The translations under genes and the position numbers were made by a program. A stretch of DNA of 64,000 nucleotides from positions 1,822,501 through 1,886,500 of the forward strand of contig OY365738.1 in assembly GCA_959347345.1 (NCBI GenBank), given 5' to 3'. Source of the stretch: an uncultured Amylibacter sp. GTDB taxonomy: Bacteria; Pseudomonadota; Alphaproteobacteria; Rhodobacterales; Rhodobacteraceae. Below, one piece after another: positions 17,051 to 26,226 of the stretch; within the stretch, counting starts at the first letter, position 1; each line of letters starts with the position of its first letter. Below the pieces are notes generated by a model, which worked only from the letters and a program-made list of their open reading frames with translations, was not told the origin of the DNA and searched no databases.

Positions 17051-18163
17051 TCAATCCTCAGAATCATTTTTGTTATCATCAGGTAAATCGGTTAATAGAT
17101 TTGACTTATTGTCTAAAGATTTAGCTTGTTCTTGATCTTCTGAAAACGCATTCTTATCGTCGCATATTTTTTGAATTTCTTTCTCTGAAAGCCGTTCAGA
17201 AATAGGGACTCCATTATAAGAAATCACTCTTAAAACACGAACCTTTTGTGGTCTAATTTTATTGTATTCATATATCCATTGCACTTGCATGCTATCTTGA
17301 AAACGAGGCGTGATAGTTTTATTATCCACATATTTCCAAAACTTGGTGTCATCAATATGAAATGTAATAAGCTTTGAGGTTTGCCACCCGCGCCCAGTAA
17401 TTTTCCAATTAGGTGAACTAACTACTATATCAACTATACTATGTGTAAAATACTTACTATCCGGAATTTTAACAATCAAGCTTTCAAAATTTTCTTTTTT
17501 AATCGGAAAATTATGTGAACGGTCAAAAGAAAGTCCTTGAATTTCTTTGTTTTCCATACATGTCTTATAAAATTTATTTCTGGCGTTGAATGATTTACGA
17601 AATTTATCTGGAGTAATATTATTTGCAGTAAGTTTATCAATATCGTGGCTTAAAAAATAAATGGGCATACCCGCCATACAATTTACCAGTAATTTTTCAG
17701 TGTCTTCGTCTATTTTGTATGATGGTGTTTTTTCATCGCTTTTATGGATAACATTACGTTCATCTCTATGGATAACATTGCTTTCATCAATCAATAAATT
17801 GCGTAATTTTTGTCCTGCTTTTCCTGACCAATATGCGGGTTTTTGACCTGTTAATTCTTCAGTAAAACTTTTTCCTACGTCACTCTCTACAAAGTCTAAA
17901 ATATTAGAATAAGTAGTTTGTAAAATAGTGCCAGTTAGTAAAGTTATGATGATAGTCTTAATATGCCCTCCCTCTTCAGGGGGAGCAACGTCCAGCTTAT
18001 ATTTTAATTTACCATTAAAAAAATGACGATTAAAATCATCCAGTATATCTTTGGTTGCCTGTGCTGCGTCTATAGATAGTGTAAGGGGTATCCTATGTTG
18101 CGACACCTTAAAATGATAGATAATTTCAGAACCTGTGCTGTCTTTTGTTTTTTCATCACTCAT
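17051..18163 (-). CDS. AT-rich hypothetical protein of unknown family
   Basis: 370 residues; I do not recognise the family. The protein is charged and lysine-rich. An N-terminal region (about 10-60) reads as alternating strands (IIYHFKVSQHRIPLTLSID). A hydrophobic stretch near 68-90 (IKTIIITLLTGTILQTTYSN) could be buried or membrane-associated. The tail (about 325-370) is acidic and low-complexity. The DNA is visibly more AT-rich than its neighbours, which suggests recent transfer. It lies between heptamer arrays of opposite orientation, after the methyltransferase-GIY-YIG gene. By position it could be a defence accessory, but nothing in the sequence proves that. AGGAGGG precedes the ATG. Confidence 0.75.
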   Translation of the reverse strand: MSDEKTKDSTGSEIIYHFKVSQHRIPLTLSIDAAQATKDILDDFNRHFFNGKLKYKLDVAPPEEGGHIKTIIITLLTGTILQTTYSNILDFVESDVGKSFTEELTGQKPAYWSGKAGQKLRNLLIDESNVIHRDERNVIHKSDEKTPSYKIDEDTEKLLVNCMAGMPIYFLSHDIDKLTANNITPDKFRKSFNARNKFYKTCMENKEIQGLSFDRSHNFPIKKENFESLIVKIPDSKYFTHSIVDIVVSSPNWKITGRGWQTSKLITFHIDDTKFWKYVDNKTITPRFQDSMQVQWIYEYNKIRPQKVRVLRVISYNGVPISERLSEKEIQKICDDKNAFSEDQEQAKSLDNKSNLLTDLPDDNKNDSED

Positions 18164-18186
18164 AAAACACCCTCCTTTAAGATTTT

Positions 18187-18244
18187 AGTTAATCACTAAT
18201 CATTAATCATTAATCACTAATCACTAATCATTCACCACTAATCA
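18187..18244 (-). repeat. Long heptamer array at the dapA 3' end
   Basis: About eight units, mostly TTAGTGA/TTAATGA on the minus strand, between the start of the AT-rich unknown gene and the dapA stop. The dapA C-terminus (LD, TAG) reads into it. Confidence 0.85.
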
Positions 18245-19134
18245 AGAATCCCCGCCCCGCGCATCGCCATCCGCACCTGTTCCTTCACCGCTTCGGTTAA
18301 AGGCATCATCGGTAGGCGGAGCTCTTCGCGACACCGCCCCAACACCGAAACCCCATACTTGGCACCTGCCACACCTGGCTCGGCAAACACAGCCTCGTGC
18401 AACGGCAATATCACATCCTGCAAAGCCAATGCCGCCACAAAATCCCCCGCCATCAGCGCGTTTTGGAACTCCGCACACAGCCGCGGGGCAACATTCGCCG
18501 TCACCGAAATACAGCCAACCGCACCGTGGGCGGCCGCGCCCAAGGCGCTCGCGTCCTCAGCCGATAGCTGGATAAAATCCACGCCACAGCCAGCCCGTTG
18601 CTGGCTGACTCTATCCATCAGCCCCGTCGCGTCCTTCACCCCAACGATATTATCCAACCGCGCCAATATCGCCATAGTCTCTGGCAACACATCGACAACC
18701 GACCGACTGGGGATATTATAGATAAAAATCGGCAAACCCACGTCATTCAACGCGGTATAATGGGCGATCAACCCCGCTTGGGTCGGTTTGTTGTAATAAG
18801 GTGTGACAACCAGCGCGGCATCGGCACCCACCTCGGCCGCGAATCGCATCAGGTTCAGCGATTCGGCGGTGCTATTAGAGCCCGCACCCGCCATAACAGG
18901 GACTCGCCCGCCCGTGTGTTCCACGATGATTTTGATAACCTGTTCGTGTTCATTATGCGAAAGGGTCGCCGATTCGCCGGTCGTGCCAACGGCAACCAAC
19001 CCGTGGCTGCCCTCATTAATATGCCAATCAACCAGCGCACGAAGGGCAGGTTCATCCACCGCACCTCCTGTCATCGGGGTGATTAACGCGGGCATAGAGC
19101 CTTTGAAGCTATCAGGGGTTTTTCGCTGTGTCAT
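18238..19134 (-). CDS. dapA: 4-hydroxy-tetrahydrodipicolinate synthase
   Basis: 298 residues. It condenses pyruvate with aspartate semialdehyde, the first step of the diaminopimelate/lysine branch; Asd, encoded at 61 kb, supplies the substrate. Motifs: [14 protein letters not shown] near residue 48, [11 protein letters not shown] with the proton-relay tyrosine, and GVKDATG with the Schiff-base lysine near 165. It is divergent from the lytic transglycosylase gene, a usual alphaproteobacterial arrangement (smpB does not follow here). Its 3' end runs into a heptamer array. Confidence 0.96.
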   Translation of the reverse strand: MTQRKTPDSFKGSMPALITPMTGGAVDEPALRALVDWHINEGSHGLVAVGTTGESATLSHNEHEQVIKIIVEHTGGRVPVMAGAGSNSTAESLNLMRFAAEVGADAALVVTPYYNKPTQAGLIAHYTALNDVGLPIFIYNIPSRSVVDVLPETMAILARLDNIVGVKDATGLMDRVSQQRAGCGVDFIQLSAEDASALGAAAHGAVGCISVTANVAPRLCAEFQNALMAGDFVAALALQDVILPLHEAVFAEPGVAGAKYGVSVLGRCREELRLPMMPLTEAVKEQVRMAMRGAGILD

Positions 19135-19245
19135 AATTTTTCCTATCTAATATGGTGGGTTTGGTCTGTTGTTTTTCATAAAGATAGCGTAAAAAACAAA
19201 ATAGGCAAGAGCATAATTTTAACAACAAAAAAAGGACACGCCAAA

Positions 19246-21243
19246 ATGAAAATATTCCCCCGTTTGTTTGTGCTGATGGCTTTTGTTTTATATGGCACAA
19301 TTGGGCTTGCCCAATCGGATAAAGATATAGGCGTGGTATTGGGCAAGGCCTTAACTGCCGTGGCATCGGGTAATTTTACCACGGCAGAAACTCTGCGTGA
19401 TTCGCTGAAAGACAAAGACGCACGGGCGTTAATCCTGTGGTCTCAACTGCGGGCGGGTCGGGGCGATTGGCGCGATTATACCGATTTTATCCGCAAACAC
19501 GCCGATTGGCCTGGGTTAAAATATCTGCGCCGTCAGGGCGAGGCAGCGATTGATAGCACCACCCCGGCCCGCGAAGTCCGCGATTATTTCGCCAGCCAAC
19601 CGCCGCAAACTGGGCATGGTGCGTTTTATTTTGCCGCGGCGTTGACACGCAATAACAAAACCGACCAGGCGAATCGTGAAATCATTCGGGCTTGGACGGA
19701 TTTTACCCTGTCAAAAGACGAAGAACAAAGGATTGCGAAATCTTATGCTAAGATTTTAAAACCCCATCACGCCACCCGTGCCGATGCTTTATTATGGAAG
19801 CGGAATCGGGCCGGACGGGCGGCGGCAAAGCGGATGATACCGCGTTTGAATAAACTGCACTCCGATCTTGTTCGCGCCAGAATTGCCTTGCAAAATAAAA
19901 GCGGCAATGTGGATTCTTTATTGGCAAAGGTGGCAGCATCCTCGCAGACTAACGAAGGGCTTTTGTATGACCGATTTATGTGGCGGATTGCCAAAGGTCG
20001 TTGGGATGAGGCGGAACAATTCCTACTCACCCAAACCCGAGCCGAAGTTTTGAAACGCGGGGATAAATGGGCTTCACGTCGCCGTGGGTTTGCTCGGCGG
20101 GCCATGCGCGCGGGCAATACCAAAACCGCCTATGTTCTGGCCAGCCGACATGGATTAGATAAAGGCTCTGACATGGCGGATTTGGAATGGTTGGCGGGGT
20201 ATTTGTCCTTGCGGTTTTTGGATAATCCCAAACGCGCCTTATCCCACTTTAAAATCGCCACCTTACAGGTTGCCAGCCCGATTAGCGTTGCCCGAATGGG
20301 CTATTGGCGCGGGCGGGCGAATGAAGTTTTGGGCAATAAAAAAGATGCCAAAACCGATTACCGTTTGGCGGCGCAATATCAAACGACATTTTACGGGCAA
20401 CTGGCGGCGGAAAAATTAAATGATTCGAAAATCTTGCATGATAAAACGCTCGCGGGGCGTGAAAAGGTCGCCGATTGGCGGGAGGTGGAGGCGTTAAAAT
20501 CCTCTGTTGTTCGGGTTGGAGTTTTGGCGCATTATGCCACGGGCTTTTCGGGGAATTTGAATTTGGTTAGAACCTTTTTCACCCATGTGGCAGAGGATTT
20601 GTCGGTGCCCGACCAAGCCGCACTGGCGGATTATGCCCTGCATTTAAACCGCCCTTATGTGGCGATTAAAATTGCCAAACAGGCGGCGTTAAACGGGGAT
20701 ATTTTAACGCGGGCGTATTTTCCCGTGACCGATTTGGCCAAGCTGGACGCGCCGATTCCGCGCGAGCTGGTTTTATCAATCGCACGGCGGGAGAGCGAGC
20801 TTGACCCGACCGCCCGAAGCCATGCCAACGCGCTGGGGTTAATGCAGGTTTTGCCCTCAACGGCAAAGCCCGTGGCGCGGCGATTGGGGCTGGATTATTC
20901 GGTGAAAAAACTCGGCAGCGATTGGCGGTATAATGCGCGGATTGGCAGTGCCTATTTGGGTGAGGTCATCGGGCGGTTTGACGGCTCTTACGTGCTGGGT
21001 TTTGCTGCCTATAACGCTGGGCCGAATCGGGTGAAACAATGGGTTGAGGAATACGGCAACCCGCATAAAAAAGGCGGCGATTTTGGCAATGATATCGTCG
21101 ATTGGATTGAACATATTCCCTATCGTGAAACCCGCAATTATGTGATGCGAGTGATGGAATCCGTGCATGTTTATCGGGCGAGGTTAAAAGGACGTACGCC
21201 GAAATTATCGGTGTTAAAGGATTTGCGACGCGGGTCTTTTTAG
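19246..21243 (+). CDS. slt: Soluble lytic murein transglycosylase (Slt70-like)
   Basis: 665 residues. An N-terminal signal peptide (KIFPRLFVLMAFVLYGTIGLA, cut near AQ) points to the periplasm. Residues about 30-480 are helical superhelix repeats typical of Slt70. The C-terminal SLT domain has the catalytic glutamate in ARRESELDP (E516), then ALGLMQVLPSTAK and FAAYNAGPNRVKQWVEEYG. It cleaves glycan strands to 1,6-anhydro-muropeptides. AAGGA precedes the ATG. The TAG stop is the first unit of a heptamer-like array. Confidence 0.95.
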   Translation: MKIFPRLFVLMAFVLYGTIGLAQSDKDIGVVLGKALTAVASGNFTTAETLRDSLKDKDARALILWSQLRAGRGDWRDYTDFIRKHADWPGLKYLRRQGEAAIDSTTPAREVRDYFASQPPQTGHGAFYFAAALTRNNKTDQANREIIRAWTDFTLSKDEEQRIAKSYAKILKPHHATRADALLWKRNRAGRAAAKRMIPRLNKLHSDLVRARIALQNKSGNVDSLLAKVAASSQTNEGLLYDRFMWRIAKGRWDEAEQFLLTQTRAEVLKRGDKWASRRRGFARRAMRAGNTKTAYVLASRHGLDKGSDMADLEWLAGYLSLRFLDNPKRALSHFKIATLQVASPISVARMGYWRGRANEVLGNKKDAKTDYRLAAQYQTTFYGQLAAEKLNDSKILHDKTLAGREKVADWREVEALKSSVVRVGVLAHYATGFSGNLNLVRTFFTHVAEDLSVPDQAALADYALHLNRPYVAIKIAKQAALNGDILTRAYFPVTDLAKLDAPIPRELVLSIARRESELDPTARSHANALGLMQVLPSTAKPVARRLGLDYSVKKLGSDWRYNARIGSAYLGEVIGRFDGSYVLGFAAYNAGPNRVKQWVEEYGNPHKKGGDFGNDIVDWIEHIPYRETRNYVMRVMESVHVYRARLKGRTPKLSVLKDLRRGSF

Positions 21244-21272
21244 TTGTTAGTTATTAGTTGTTAGTTATTAGT
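21239..21272 (+). repeat. TTAGTTG/TTAGTTA heptamer array after slt
   Basis: Alternating TTAGTTG and TTAGTTA units, beginning at the slt stop. It forms the left flank of the structured-RNA locus. Confidence 0.8.
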
Positions 21273-21282
21273 AAAAAAGTGT

Positions 21283-21310
21283 TTGACTTTAGGTTTGTTT
21301 TCGTTAAAAG
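21283..21310 (+). promoter_or_regulatory. Promoter of the tandem RNA locus
   Basis: TTGACT (5/6 match) at 21283-21288 and TAAAAG at 21305-21310, 16 bases apart. A start about seven bases downstream would fall exactly at the foot of the first RNA stem. Confidence 0.5.
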
Positions 21311-21316
21311 TCGTAT

Positions 21317-21447
21317 TTGCGATCGTGGAAGGACTCCGCTCTTTTTGAGCTGGGTCACCACTTAATACAATAACCACCCTATAGGCGGATTCCGTCTGTG
21401 GGACTGGTGAATACGTGGAACTTCAAGTCCTTCTTGCGGTCGCATGG
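21317..21447 (+). ncRNA. Structured RNA, tandem copy A
   Basis: No ORF explains this stretch. A nearly continuous outer stem pairs 21318-21335 with 21426-21444 (about 17 pairs, one bulge). Inside are a small hairpin GCTC-TTTTT-GAGC (21338-21350), the pair TCACCA/TGGTGA (21355-21360 with 21405-21410), CCAC/GTGG (21374-21377 with 21398-21401) and an apical hairpin 21383-21397. Several pairs are G-U only if the plus strand is the RNA, which sets the direction. The core (21360-21418) aligns with copy B, and most changes in its first half are transitions. The shape (closing stem, open middle, apical hairpin) recalls 6S RNA, but I do not recognise the sequence. It is not tmRNA, RNase P RNA or SRP RNA as far as I can tell. 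Confidence 0.7.
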
Positions 21448-21450
21448 CCC

Positions 21451-21502
21451 GGCACCAGTCGGGTTATACCGCAATTTAATTGGAGTGAACCCTATGGTAG
21501 CC
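21451..21502 (+). ncRNA. Linker hairpin between RNA copies A and B
   Basis: GGCACCA (21451-21457) pairs with TGGT-A-GCC (21495-21502) and GGGTT (21461-21465) with AACCC (21488-21492), giving about 12 pairs. An alternative small hairpin uses CCCGGC/GTCGGG at 21448-21463. It may be a third domain of one long transcript or an attenuating element; no T tract follows. Confidence 0.45.
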
Positions 21503-21525
21503 AAATTTAAATACTTATAGCCCTG

Positions 21526-21645
21526 CTTTTATCAAGTCGGGTTGATACTGAATACAATAGCTATTTATGGGCGTTCGTGCCTGTGATGTGGTGAATAAAG
21601 TGGTGCATCTACTAATGTCATAGAGCGACCCGACCATGATAAAGG
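21526..21645 (+). ncRNA. Structured RNA, tandem copy B
   Basis: The outer stem pairs 21526-21534 with 21637-21645 and 21536-21544 with 21626-21634, 18 pairs with one small internal loop. The stem sequence is unrelated to that of copy A although the base-pairing is kept. The core keeps ACTGAATACAATA (21547-21559) and TGGTGAATA (21589-21597), both nearly identical in A, around an apical hairpin at 21569-21582. A hairpin AGTGG...CTACT lies at 21599-21613. About two thirds of the core is identical to A. A weak hairpin (AAGG-TTAA/TTAA-CCTT) follows at 21642-21663. Confidence 0.7.
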
Positions 21646-21674
21646 ATTAATTTTTTAACCCTTATGGGCTATTC

Positions 21675-21711
21675 ATAACTAATAACTAACAACTAATAAC
21701 TAACAACTATT
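21675..21711 (-). repeat. Heptamer array closing the RNA locus
   Basis: TTAGTTG/TTAGTTA units in minus orientation, the mirror of the array after slt. The 534-base gap between slt and mmsA is thus bounded by inverted arrays with the RNA pair inside. Confidence 0.8.
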
Positions 21712-21777
21712 GCCTTTTTTCTTTTTTCCTTTATCACTAGGCAAAAACCAAACCAACACCCCAAAGGAAACCCCACT

Positions 21778-23277
21778 ATGACCCCTCTTAAACACTTTAT
21801 TAACGGCGCGTATCAAGCTGGCAAATCAGGGCGCACTGCCGATATCACCAACCCCGCAATAGGCGAAATCATCGCCCAAACCCCCTTGGCAAACGCGGAT
21901 GAGGTCAAACAAGCCGTAACGGCGGCAGAAATCGCGCAACCCGCTTGGGCGGCGGTTAATCCGCAAAGACGGGCGCGGGTTATGATGAAATTCGTCCAAT
22001 TGCTAAACCGCGATATGGACAAACTGGCGGAGGCGTTATCGCGCGAACACGGCAAAACTCTGCCTGATGCGGCGGGGGATGTGCAACGCGGGCTTGAGGT
22101 TGTGGAATACTGTATCGGCACTCCGCATTTGTTAAAGGGTGAGTACACCGACAGCGCCGGGCCCGGCATTGATATGTATTCTATGCGGCAACCTTTGGGA
22201 GTTTGCGCGGGTATTACCCCGTTTAATTTCCCCGCGATGATTCCGATGTGGATGTTTGCCCCTGCGATAGCTTGCGGTAATGCGTTTATCCTCAAACCCT
22301 CCGAACGCGACCCAAGCGTTCCCCTGATGCTGGCGGAATTGATGATGGAGGCAGGGTTGCCCGCCGGTATTTTGCAAGTGGTGCATGGTGATAAAGTCGC
22401 CGTGGATGCTCTGCTGGATGATGAGGTGGTGCAGTCGATTGGCTTTGTCGGTTCAACCCCGATTGCCGAATATATTTATGCCAAAGGGTGCGCGAATGGC
22501 AAACGTGTGCAGTGTTTTGGCGGTGCGAAAAACCACATGCTGATTATGCCTGACGCGGATATGAAACAGGCGGCGGACGCGCTGGTTGGCGCGGGCTATG
22601 GCGCGGCGGGTGAGCGGTGTATGGCGATTTCCGTTGCCGTGCCGATTGGTGAAGACACGGCCGATAGGTTGATAGCCGAGCTGACTCCGCGGATAGAGGC
22701 GTTAAAAGTCGGTCCCTACACCGCGGGTGCCGATGTGGATTATGGTCCGGTTATTACGGCTGCGGCGCGGGATAATATTTTGGCTCTGGTGGAATCGGGT
22801 ATCGCGGCGGGGGCAGAATTGGTTGTTGATGGGCGGGAGTTTTCTTTGCAAGGCTATGAGAACGGATTTTTCGTGGGTGCGCATTTGTTTGACCGTGTGA
22901 CTCGCGATATGGATATTTATCAAAAGGAAATCTTTGGGCCGGTTTTATCGGTCGTGCGGGCGGGGACGTATGAAGAGGCTTTGGCACTGGCAATGGATCA
23001 CGAATACGGCAACGGCACGGCGATTTTCACCAGAGACGGTGATACTGCAAGAGATTTCGCCCATCGCGTGAATGTCGGGATGGTTGGTGTGAATGTGCCA
23101 ATTCCTGTGCCTTTGGCGTATCATACTTTTGGCGGGTGGAAGAAATCTGTGTTTGGCGATTTGAACCAGCACGGCCCGGATGCGTTTAAGTTTTATACTC
23201 GCACAAAGACGGTGACAGCGCGGTGGCCTTCGGGGATTAAAGAAGGCGGCGAGTTTTCTATTCCGATTATGGAATAG
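21778..23277 (+). CDS. mmsA: CoA-acylating methylmalonate-semialdehyde dehydrogenase
   Basis: 499 residues. It oxidises methylmalonate semialdehyde (valine catabolism) or malonate semialdehyde to propionyl- or acetyl-CoA. Aldehyde dehydrogenase motifs are present: GVCAGITPFNFPAMIPMWMF, the NAD site GFVGSTPIAEYIY, FGGAKNHMLIMPDADM, and the nucleophile Cys281 in GERCMAISVAV, the MmsA-specific form. The C-terminal GGWKKSVFGD and FYTRTKTVTARWP are also typical. It stands alone, convergent with galE across a heptamer array. The start follows AAAGGAAA. Confidence 0.95.
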   Translation: MTPLKHFINGAYQAGKSGRTADITNPAIGEIIAQTPLANADEVKQAVTAAEIAQPAWAAVNPQRRARVMMKFVQLLNRDMDKLAEALSREHGKTLPDAAGDVQRGLEVVEYCIGTPHLLKGEYTDSAGPGIDMYSMRQPLGVCAGITPFNFPAMIPMWMFAPAIACGNAFILKPSERDPSVPLMLAELMMEAGLPAGILQVVHGDKVAVDALLDDEVVQSIGFVGSTPIAEYIYAKGCANGKRVQCFGGAKNHMLIMPDADMKQAADALVGAGYGAAGERCMAISVAVPIGEDTADRLIAELTPRIEALKVGPYTAGADVDYGPVITAAARDNILALVESGIAAGAELVVDGREFSLQGYENGFFVGAHLFDRVTRDMDIYQKEIFGPVLSVVRAGTYEEALALAMDHEYGNGTAIFTRDGDTARDFAHRVNVGMVGVNVPIPVPLAYHTFGGWKKSVFGDLNQHGPDAFKFYTRTKTVTARWPSGIKEGGEFSIPIME

Positions 23278-23281
23278 TTTT

Positions 23282-23311
23282 TTAATCACTAATCACTAAT
23301 CGTTAATCGTT
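23282..23311 (-). repeat. Heptamer array at the galE 3' end
   Basis: Two TTAACGA and two TTAGTGA units on the minus strand between the convergent mmsA and galE. The last galE codons (ND, TAA) are part of it. Confidence 0.85.
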
Positions 23312-24304
23312 CGCGCGAACCCAATCCCAAGAGCTCTGGCACATATCGCTCAAGTCATGCGTTGTTTGGAAACCCAAAACTGACTTTGCCCGCTCGGCAC
23401 TGGCAACCCAAGCAGCCACATCGCCGGCCCGCCGCTCGTCCATTTGGATGGGCAGCTCGCGCCCGACCACGTTTGAGTAAGCACGGACAATATCCAGCAC
23501 ACTATACCCGCGCCCCGTGCCGATATTCACCGTATGCCCGCATCCCGTTTTTATCAAACTCTGCAAGGATTTCACGTGTGCCTCCGCCAAATCACAGACA
23601 TGGATATAGTCGCGCACACCCGTGCCGTCATGCGTGTCATAATCCCCGCCGAACACCGATAAATGCGCCAATTCGCCCAAGGCAACCTTTGCCAAATAGG
23701 GGAATAAATTGTTTGGGATGCCACTTGGCTCTTCGCCAATCAGCTTTGATGGATGCGCCCCCGCGGGATTAAAATAGCGCAAAATGCCAAATTGCCAATC
23801 AGGGTTTGCCGTGGTTAATTGCGTTAAAATATCCTCTGCCTGTAATTTGCAAAACCCGTAAGGGTTGGTGAAACTGCGACTTGCGGTTTCAGGTATCGGT
23901 TGGATTTCCTGTATTCCATAAACCGTGGCGGAAGAGGAAAAAACCAGTCGCCGACAGGTGTGATTTTCCATCACCTCCAGCAAATTTATCAACCCACCAA
24001 TATTATTTTGAAAATAAAGTAGGGGGTTTGCAACACTCTCCCCCACCGATTTTAACGCGGCAAAATGAATCACGCACTCGGGCCTGTGGCGTTTGAAAAT
24101 ATCCGTCAGTGCGGTTTTATCGCAAATATCCGCGACTTCACAAGCAACGGGCGCACCCGTCAAACGCATCAATCGGTCAATCACATCGGGTTTGGAGTTG
24201 GAGAAATTATCAACGATTATCGGGGAAAATCCAGCCGTAACCAATGCCGCATAAACGTGCGAGCCAATAAACCCCGCCCCCCCCGTTAATAAAACCCGAG
24301 TCAT
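23303..24304 (-). CDS. galE: UDP-glucose 4-epimerase
   Basis: 333 residues from the ATG at 24304, which shares a base with the leuB stop (TAATG). A longer open frame exists upstream but lies inside leuB. The Rossmann motif is LLTGGAGFIGSH, the catalytic tyrosine and lysine are in NPYGFCKLQAE, and the GalE-type NIGTGRGYSVLDIV is near residue 260. It interconverts UDP-glucose and UDP-galactose for surface polysaccharides. Coupling to leuB suggests it is the distal gene of the leu operon. The C-terminus ends inside a heptamer array. Confidence 0.93.
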   Translation of the reverse strand: MTRVLLTGGAGFIGSHVYAALVTAGFSPIIVDNFSNSKPDVIDRLMRLTGAPVACEVADICDKTALTDIFKRHRPECVIHFAALKSVGESVANPLLYFQNNIGGLINLLEVMENHTCRRLVFSSSATVYGIQEIQPIPETASRSFTNPYGFCKLQAEDILTQLTTANPDWQFGILRYFNPAGAHPSKLIGEEPSGIPNNLFPYLAKVALGELAHLSVFGGDYDTHDGTGVRDYIHVCDLAEAHVKSLQSLIKTGCGHTVNIGTGRGYSVLDIVRAYSNVVGRELPIQMDERRAGDVAAWVASAERAKSVLGFQTTHDLSDMCQSSWDWVRAND

Positions 24305-25419
24305 TATTTCCCATCCAGCTCTGCAATTACCGCATCGCCCAGCCCCGAACATGACACAGGTGTGTCGCCCGCGTTCTGCATTAAATCGGCGGTGCGGATG
24401 CCTTTTGCCAAAACCGATTGCACCGCATCTTCCAAATCCTGCGCCGTTTTGCCCTCATCAAAACTATACCGCAACGCCATGGCAAAGGACAAAATACACG
24501 CGGAGGGATTGGCTTTATTCTGCCCAGCAATATCGGGGGCAGAGCCATGTACAGGTTCATACAACGCCTTTGGCCGCCCGTTTTCCATCAATGCGCCCAG
24601 CGATGCCGAAGGCAACATACCCAGCGAGCCAGTTAACATCGCCGCGCAATCGGACAAAATATCGCCAAACAAATTATCGGTTAAAATCACATCGAATTGT
24701 TTCGGCTCACGCACCAATTGCATCGCGCCATTATCGGCGTACATGTGCGATAGCGCGACATCGGGATAGTGGGTTTTATGAATGCTTGTTACGACTTCGC
24801 GCCACAAAACCCCGCTTTCCATCACGTTCGCCTTTTCCATGGAACACAGCCGTTTGTCGCGTTTCTGCGCGAGTTTAAAGGCGGAATGTGCCACGCGAGT
24901 GATTTCGGATTCGGTGTATCGTTGGGTGTTAATCCCGACCCGCTCGCCATTTTCGGTGAAAATCCCGCGTGGTTCGCCAAAATAACTGCCCGAGGTCAGC
25001 TCGCGCACGATTAAAATATCCAGCCCTGCGACGATGTGTTTTTTCAGGGAAGAAAAATCCGCCAGAGCGTCAAAACATTGCGCGGGACGCAGGTTGGCGA
25101 ATAAATCCATGTCTTTGCGCAGGCGTAGCAACCCGCGTTCGGGTTTTTGGGCAAAGGGCAAATCATCGTATTTTGGCCCGCCCACCGCGCCCAATAAAAC
25201 CGCATCCACGGCTTGGGCTTTTGCCAAGGTTTCATCGGCCAGAGGCGTGCCGTAGGTATCATAGGCGGCCCCACCGACTTTGTCTTCGGTTACATCAAAG
25301 TGCAAATCGCGGTTTGCGCCCAGCCAGTGGATGATTTTTTTAACCTCCCCCATGACTTCGGCTCCAATACCATCGCCCGGGAGGATTAATATTTTTTTGC
25401 TTTGTTTTGTGCTGTTCAT
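24304..25419 (-). CDS. leuB: 3-isopropylmalate dehydrogenase
   Basis: 371 residues. NAD-dependent oxidative decarboxylation of 3-isopropylmalate in leucine synthesis. Seen: [15 protein letters not shown] at the N-terminus, [14 protein letters not shown], a [14 protein letters not shown] segment with the LeuB substrate loop, [17 protein letters not shown], and [16 protein letters not shown] near the C-terminus. AAGGA lies before the ATG. Order on the minus strand is leuC, DUF3800 gene, leuD, leuB, galE. Confidence 0.97.
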   Translation of the reverse strand: MNSTKQSKKILILPGDGIGAEVMGEVKKIIHWLGANRDLHFDVTEDKVGGAAYDTYGTPLADETLAKAQAVDAVLLGAVGGPKYDDLPFAQKPERGLLRLRKDMDLFANLRPAQCFDALADFSSLKKHIVAGLDILIVRELTSGSYFGEPRGIFTENGERVGINTQRYTESEITRVAHSAFKLAQKRDKRLCSMEKANVMESGVLWREVVTSIHKTHYPDVALSHMYADNGAMQLVREPKQFDVILTDNLFGDILSDCAAMLTGSLGMLPSASLGALMENGRPKALYEPVHGSAPDIAGQNKANPSACILSFAMALRYSFDEGKTAQDLEDAVQSVLAKGIRTADLMQNAGDTPVSCSGLGDAVIAELDGK

Positions 25420-25458
25420 TTTGGTGTCCTTTTGGTTAGTATTGTGAATCGTTCATCG

Positions 25459-26064
25459 TTAAACCCACGGCGCAGCTTTCTTATGCCGTTTTTCAAAACT
25501 ATCAATAGACTCGGTTTTTTTCATCGTTAAACCAATGTCATCCAACCCCTCTAACAAACATTTCTTTTTAAACGGATCAAGGTCAAACGAGAAAACCTGC
25601 CCATCGGGGGCGCTGATTGTTTGAGCCTCCAAATCCACGCTGATACGGGCGTTCGCGCCATTCTGCGCGGCAGTCATTAAAATATCGCGTTGTTCTTTAT
25701 TCAAAACAATCGGCAAAATACCGTTCTTAAAACTATTGTTATAAAAAATATCGGCAAAGGAGGTGGACACAATCACCCGAATGCCAAAATCATTCAACGC
25801 CCACGGCGCGTGTTCGCGTGAAGAGCCACAACCGAAATTATCCCCAGTGACGAGGATTTCTGCATCGCGATAGGCTGGCTGATTCAGCACAAAATCGCTG
25901 ATTTCCGCGCCCGCCATATCATAGCGCATTTCATCAAACAGATGCACGCCCAGCCCGCTGCGTTTTATCGTTTTCAGGAATTTTTTCGGGATAATCATAT
26001 CGGTATCGATATTAATCAGTGGCATCGGCGCGGCAATACCAGTTATGGATTTGAATTTTTGCAT
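25459..26064 (-). CDS. leuD: 3-isopropylmalate dehydratase small subunit
   Basis: 201 residues, the normal LeuD size. With LeuC it isomerises 2- to 3-isopropylmalate. Motifs: [18 protein letters not shown], then [17 protein letters not shown], the family signature, and [17 protein letters not shown] sits before the ATG. Unlike the usual leuC-leuD contact, about 900 bases with a DUF3800 gene separate it from leuC, so leuD may need a promoter of its own; the 162-base leader carries an imperfect 29-base direct repeat. Confidence 0.96.
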   Translation of the reverse strand: MQKFKSITGIAAPMPLINIDTDMIIPKKFLKTIKRSGLGVHLFDEMRYDMAGAEISDFVLNQPAYRDAEILVTGDNFGCGSSREHAPWALNDFGIRVIVSTSFADIFYNNSFKNGILPIVLNKEQRDILMTAAQNGANARISVDLEAQTISAPDGQVFSFDLDPFKKKCLLEGLDDIGLTMKKTESIDSFEKRHKKAAPWV

Positions 26065-26139
26065 TTTGTGGTCCTCACGGTTTTGTGATTGTTAGGGGTT
26101 GACTTGGGTGAATTTATGTTTATATTAGGGGTAAGTTGG

Positions 26140-26192
26140 CTGGAGTTTTTCGGTTGGCGTTAAATGGACTGGACTTTTTCCGGGCGGCGTTA
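26140..26192. repeat. Imperfect direct repeat in the leuD leader
   Basis: CTGGAGTTTTTCGGTTGGCG (26140 on) and CTGGACTTTTTCCGGGCGGC (26169 on) repeat with a 29-base period, each followed by GTTA or TTA. A further CTTTTT-like copy may lie near 26217. It sits between the DUF3800 stop and leuD. Confidence 0.5.
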
Positions 26193-26226
26193 TGGCTATT
26201 GGGTTTTCTCAGTGGCCTTTCGCTTT

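Noticed and set aside
18598..19086. 162-codon ORF opposite dapA
   Set aside because: Shadow of a conserved gene; composition follows the dapA codons.
21241..21720. tmRNA, RNase P RNA or SRP RNA at the slt-mmsA gap
   Set aside because: No tag-peptide frame, no RNase P conserved regions and no SRP GGAA-type tip were found. The tandem duplication also argues against them. 6S RNA is not excluded.
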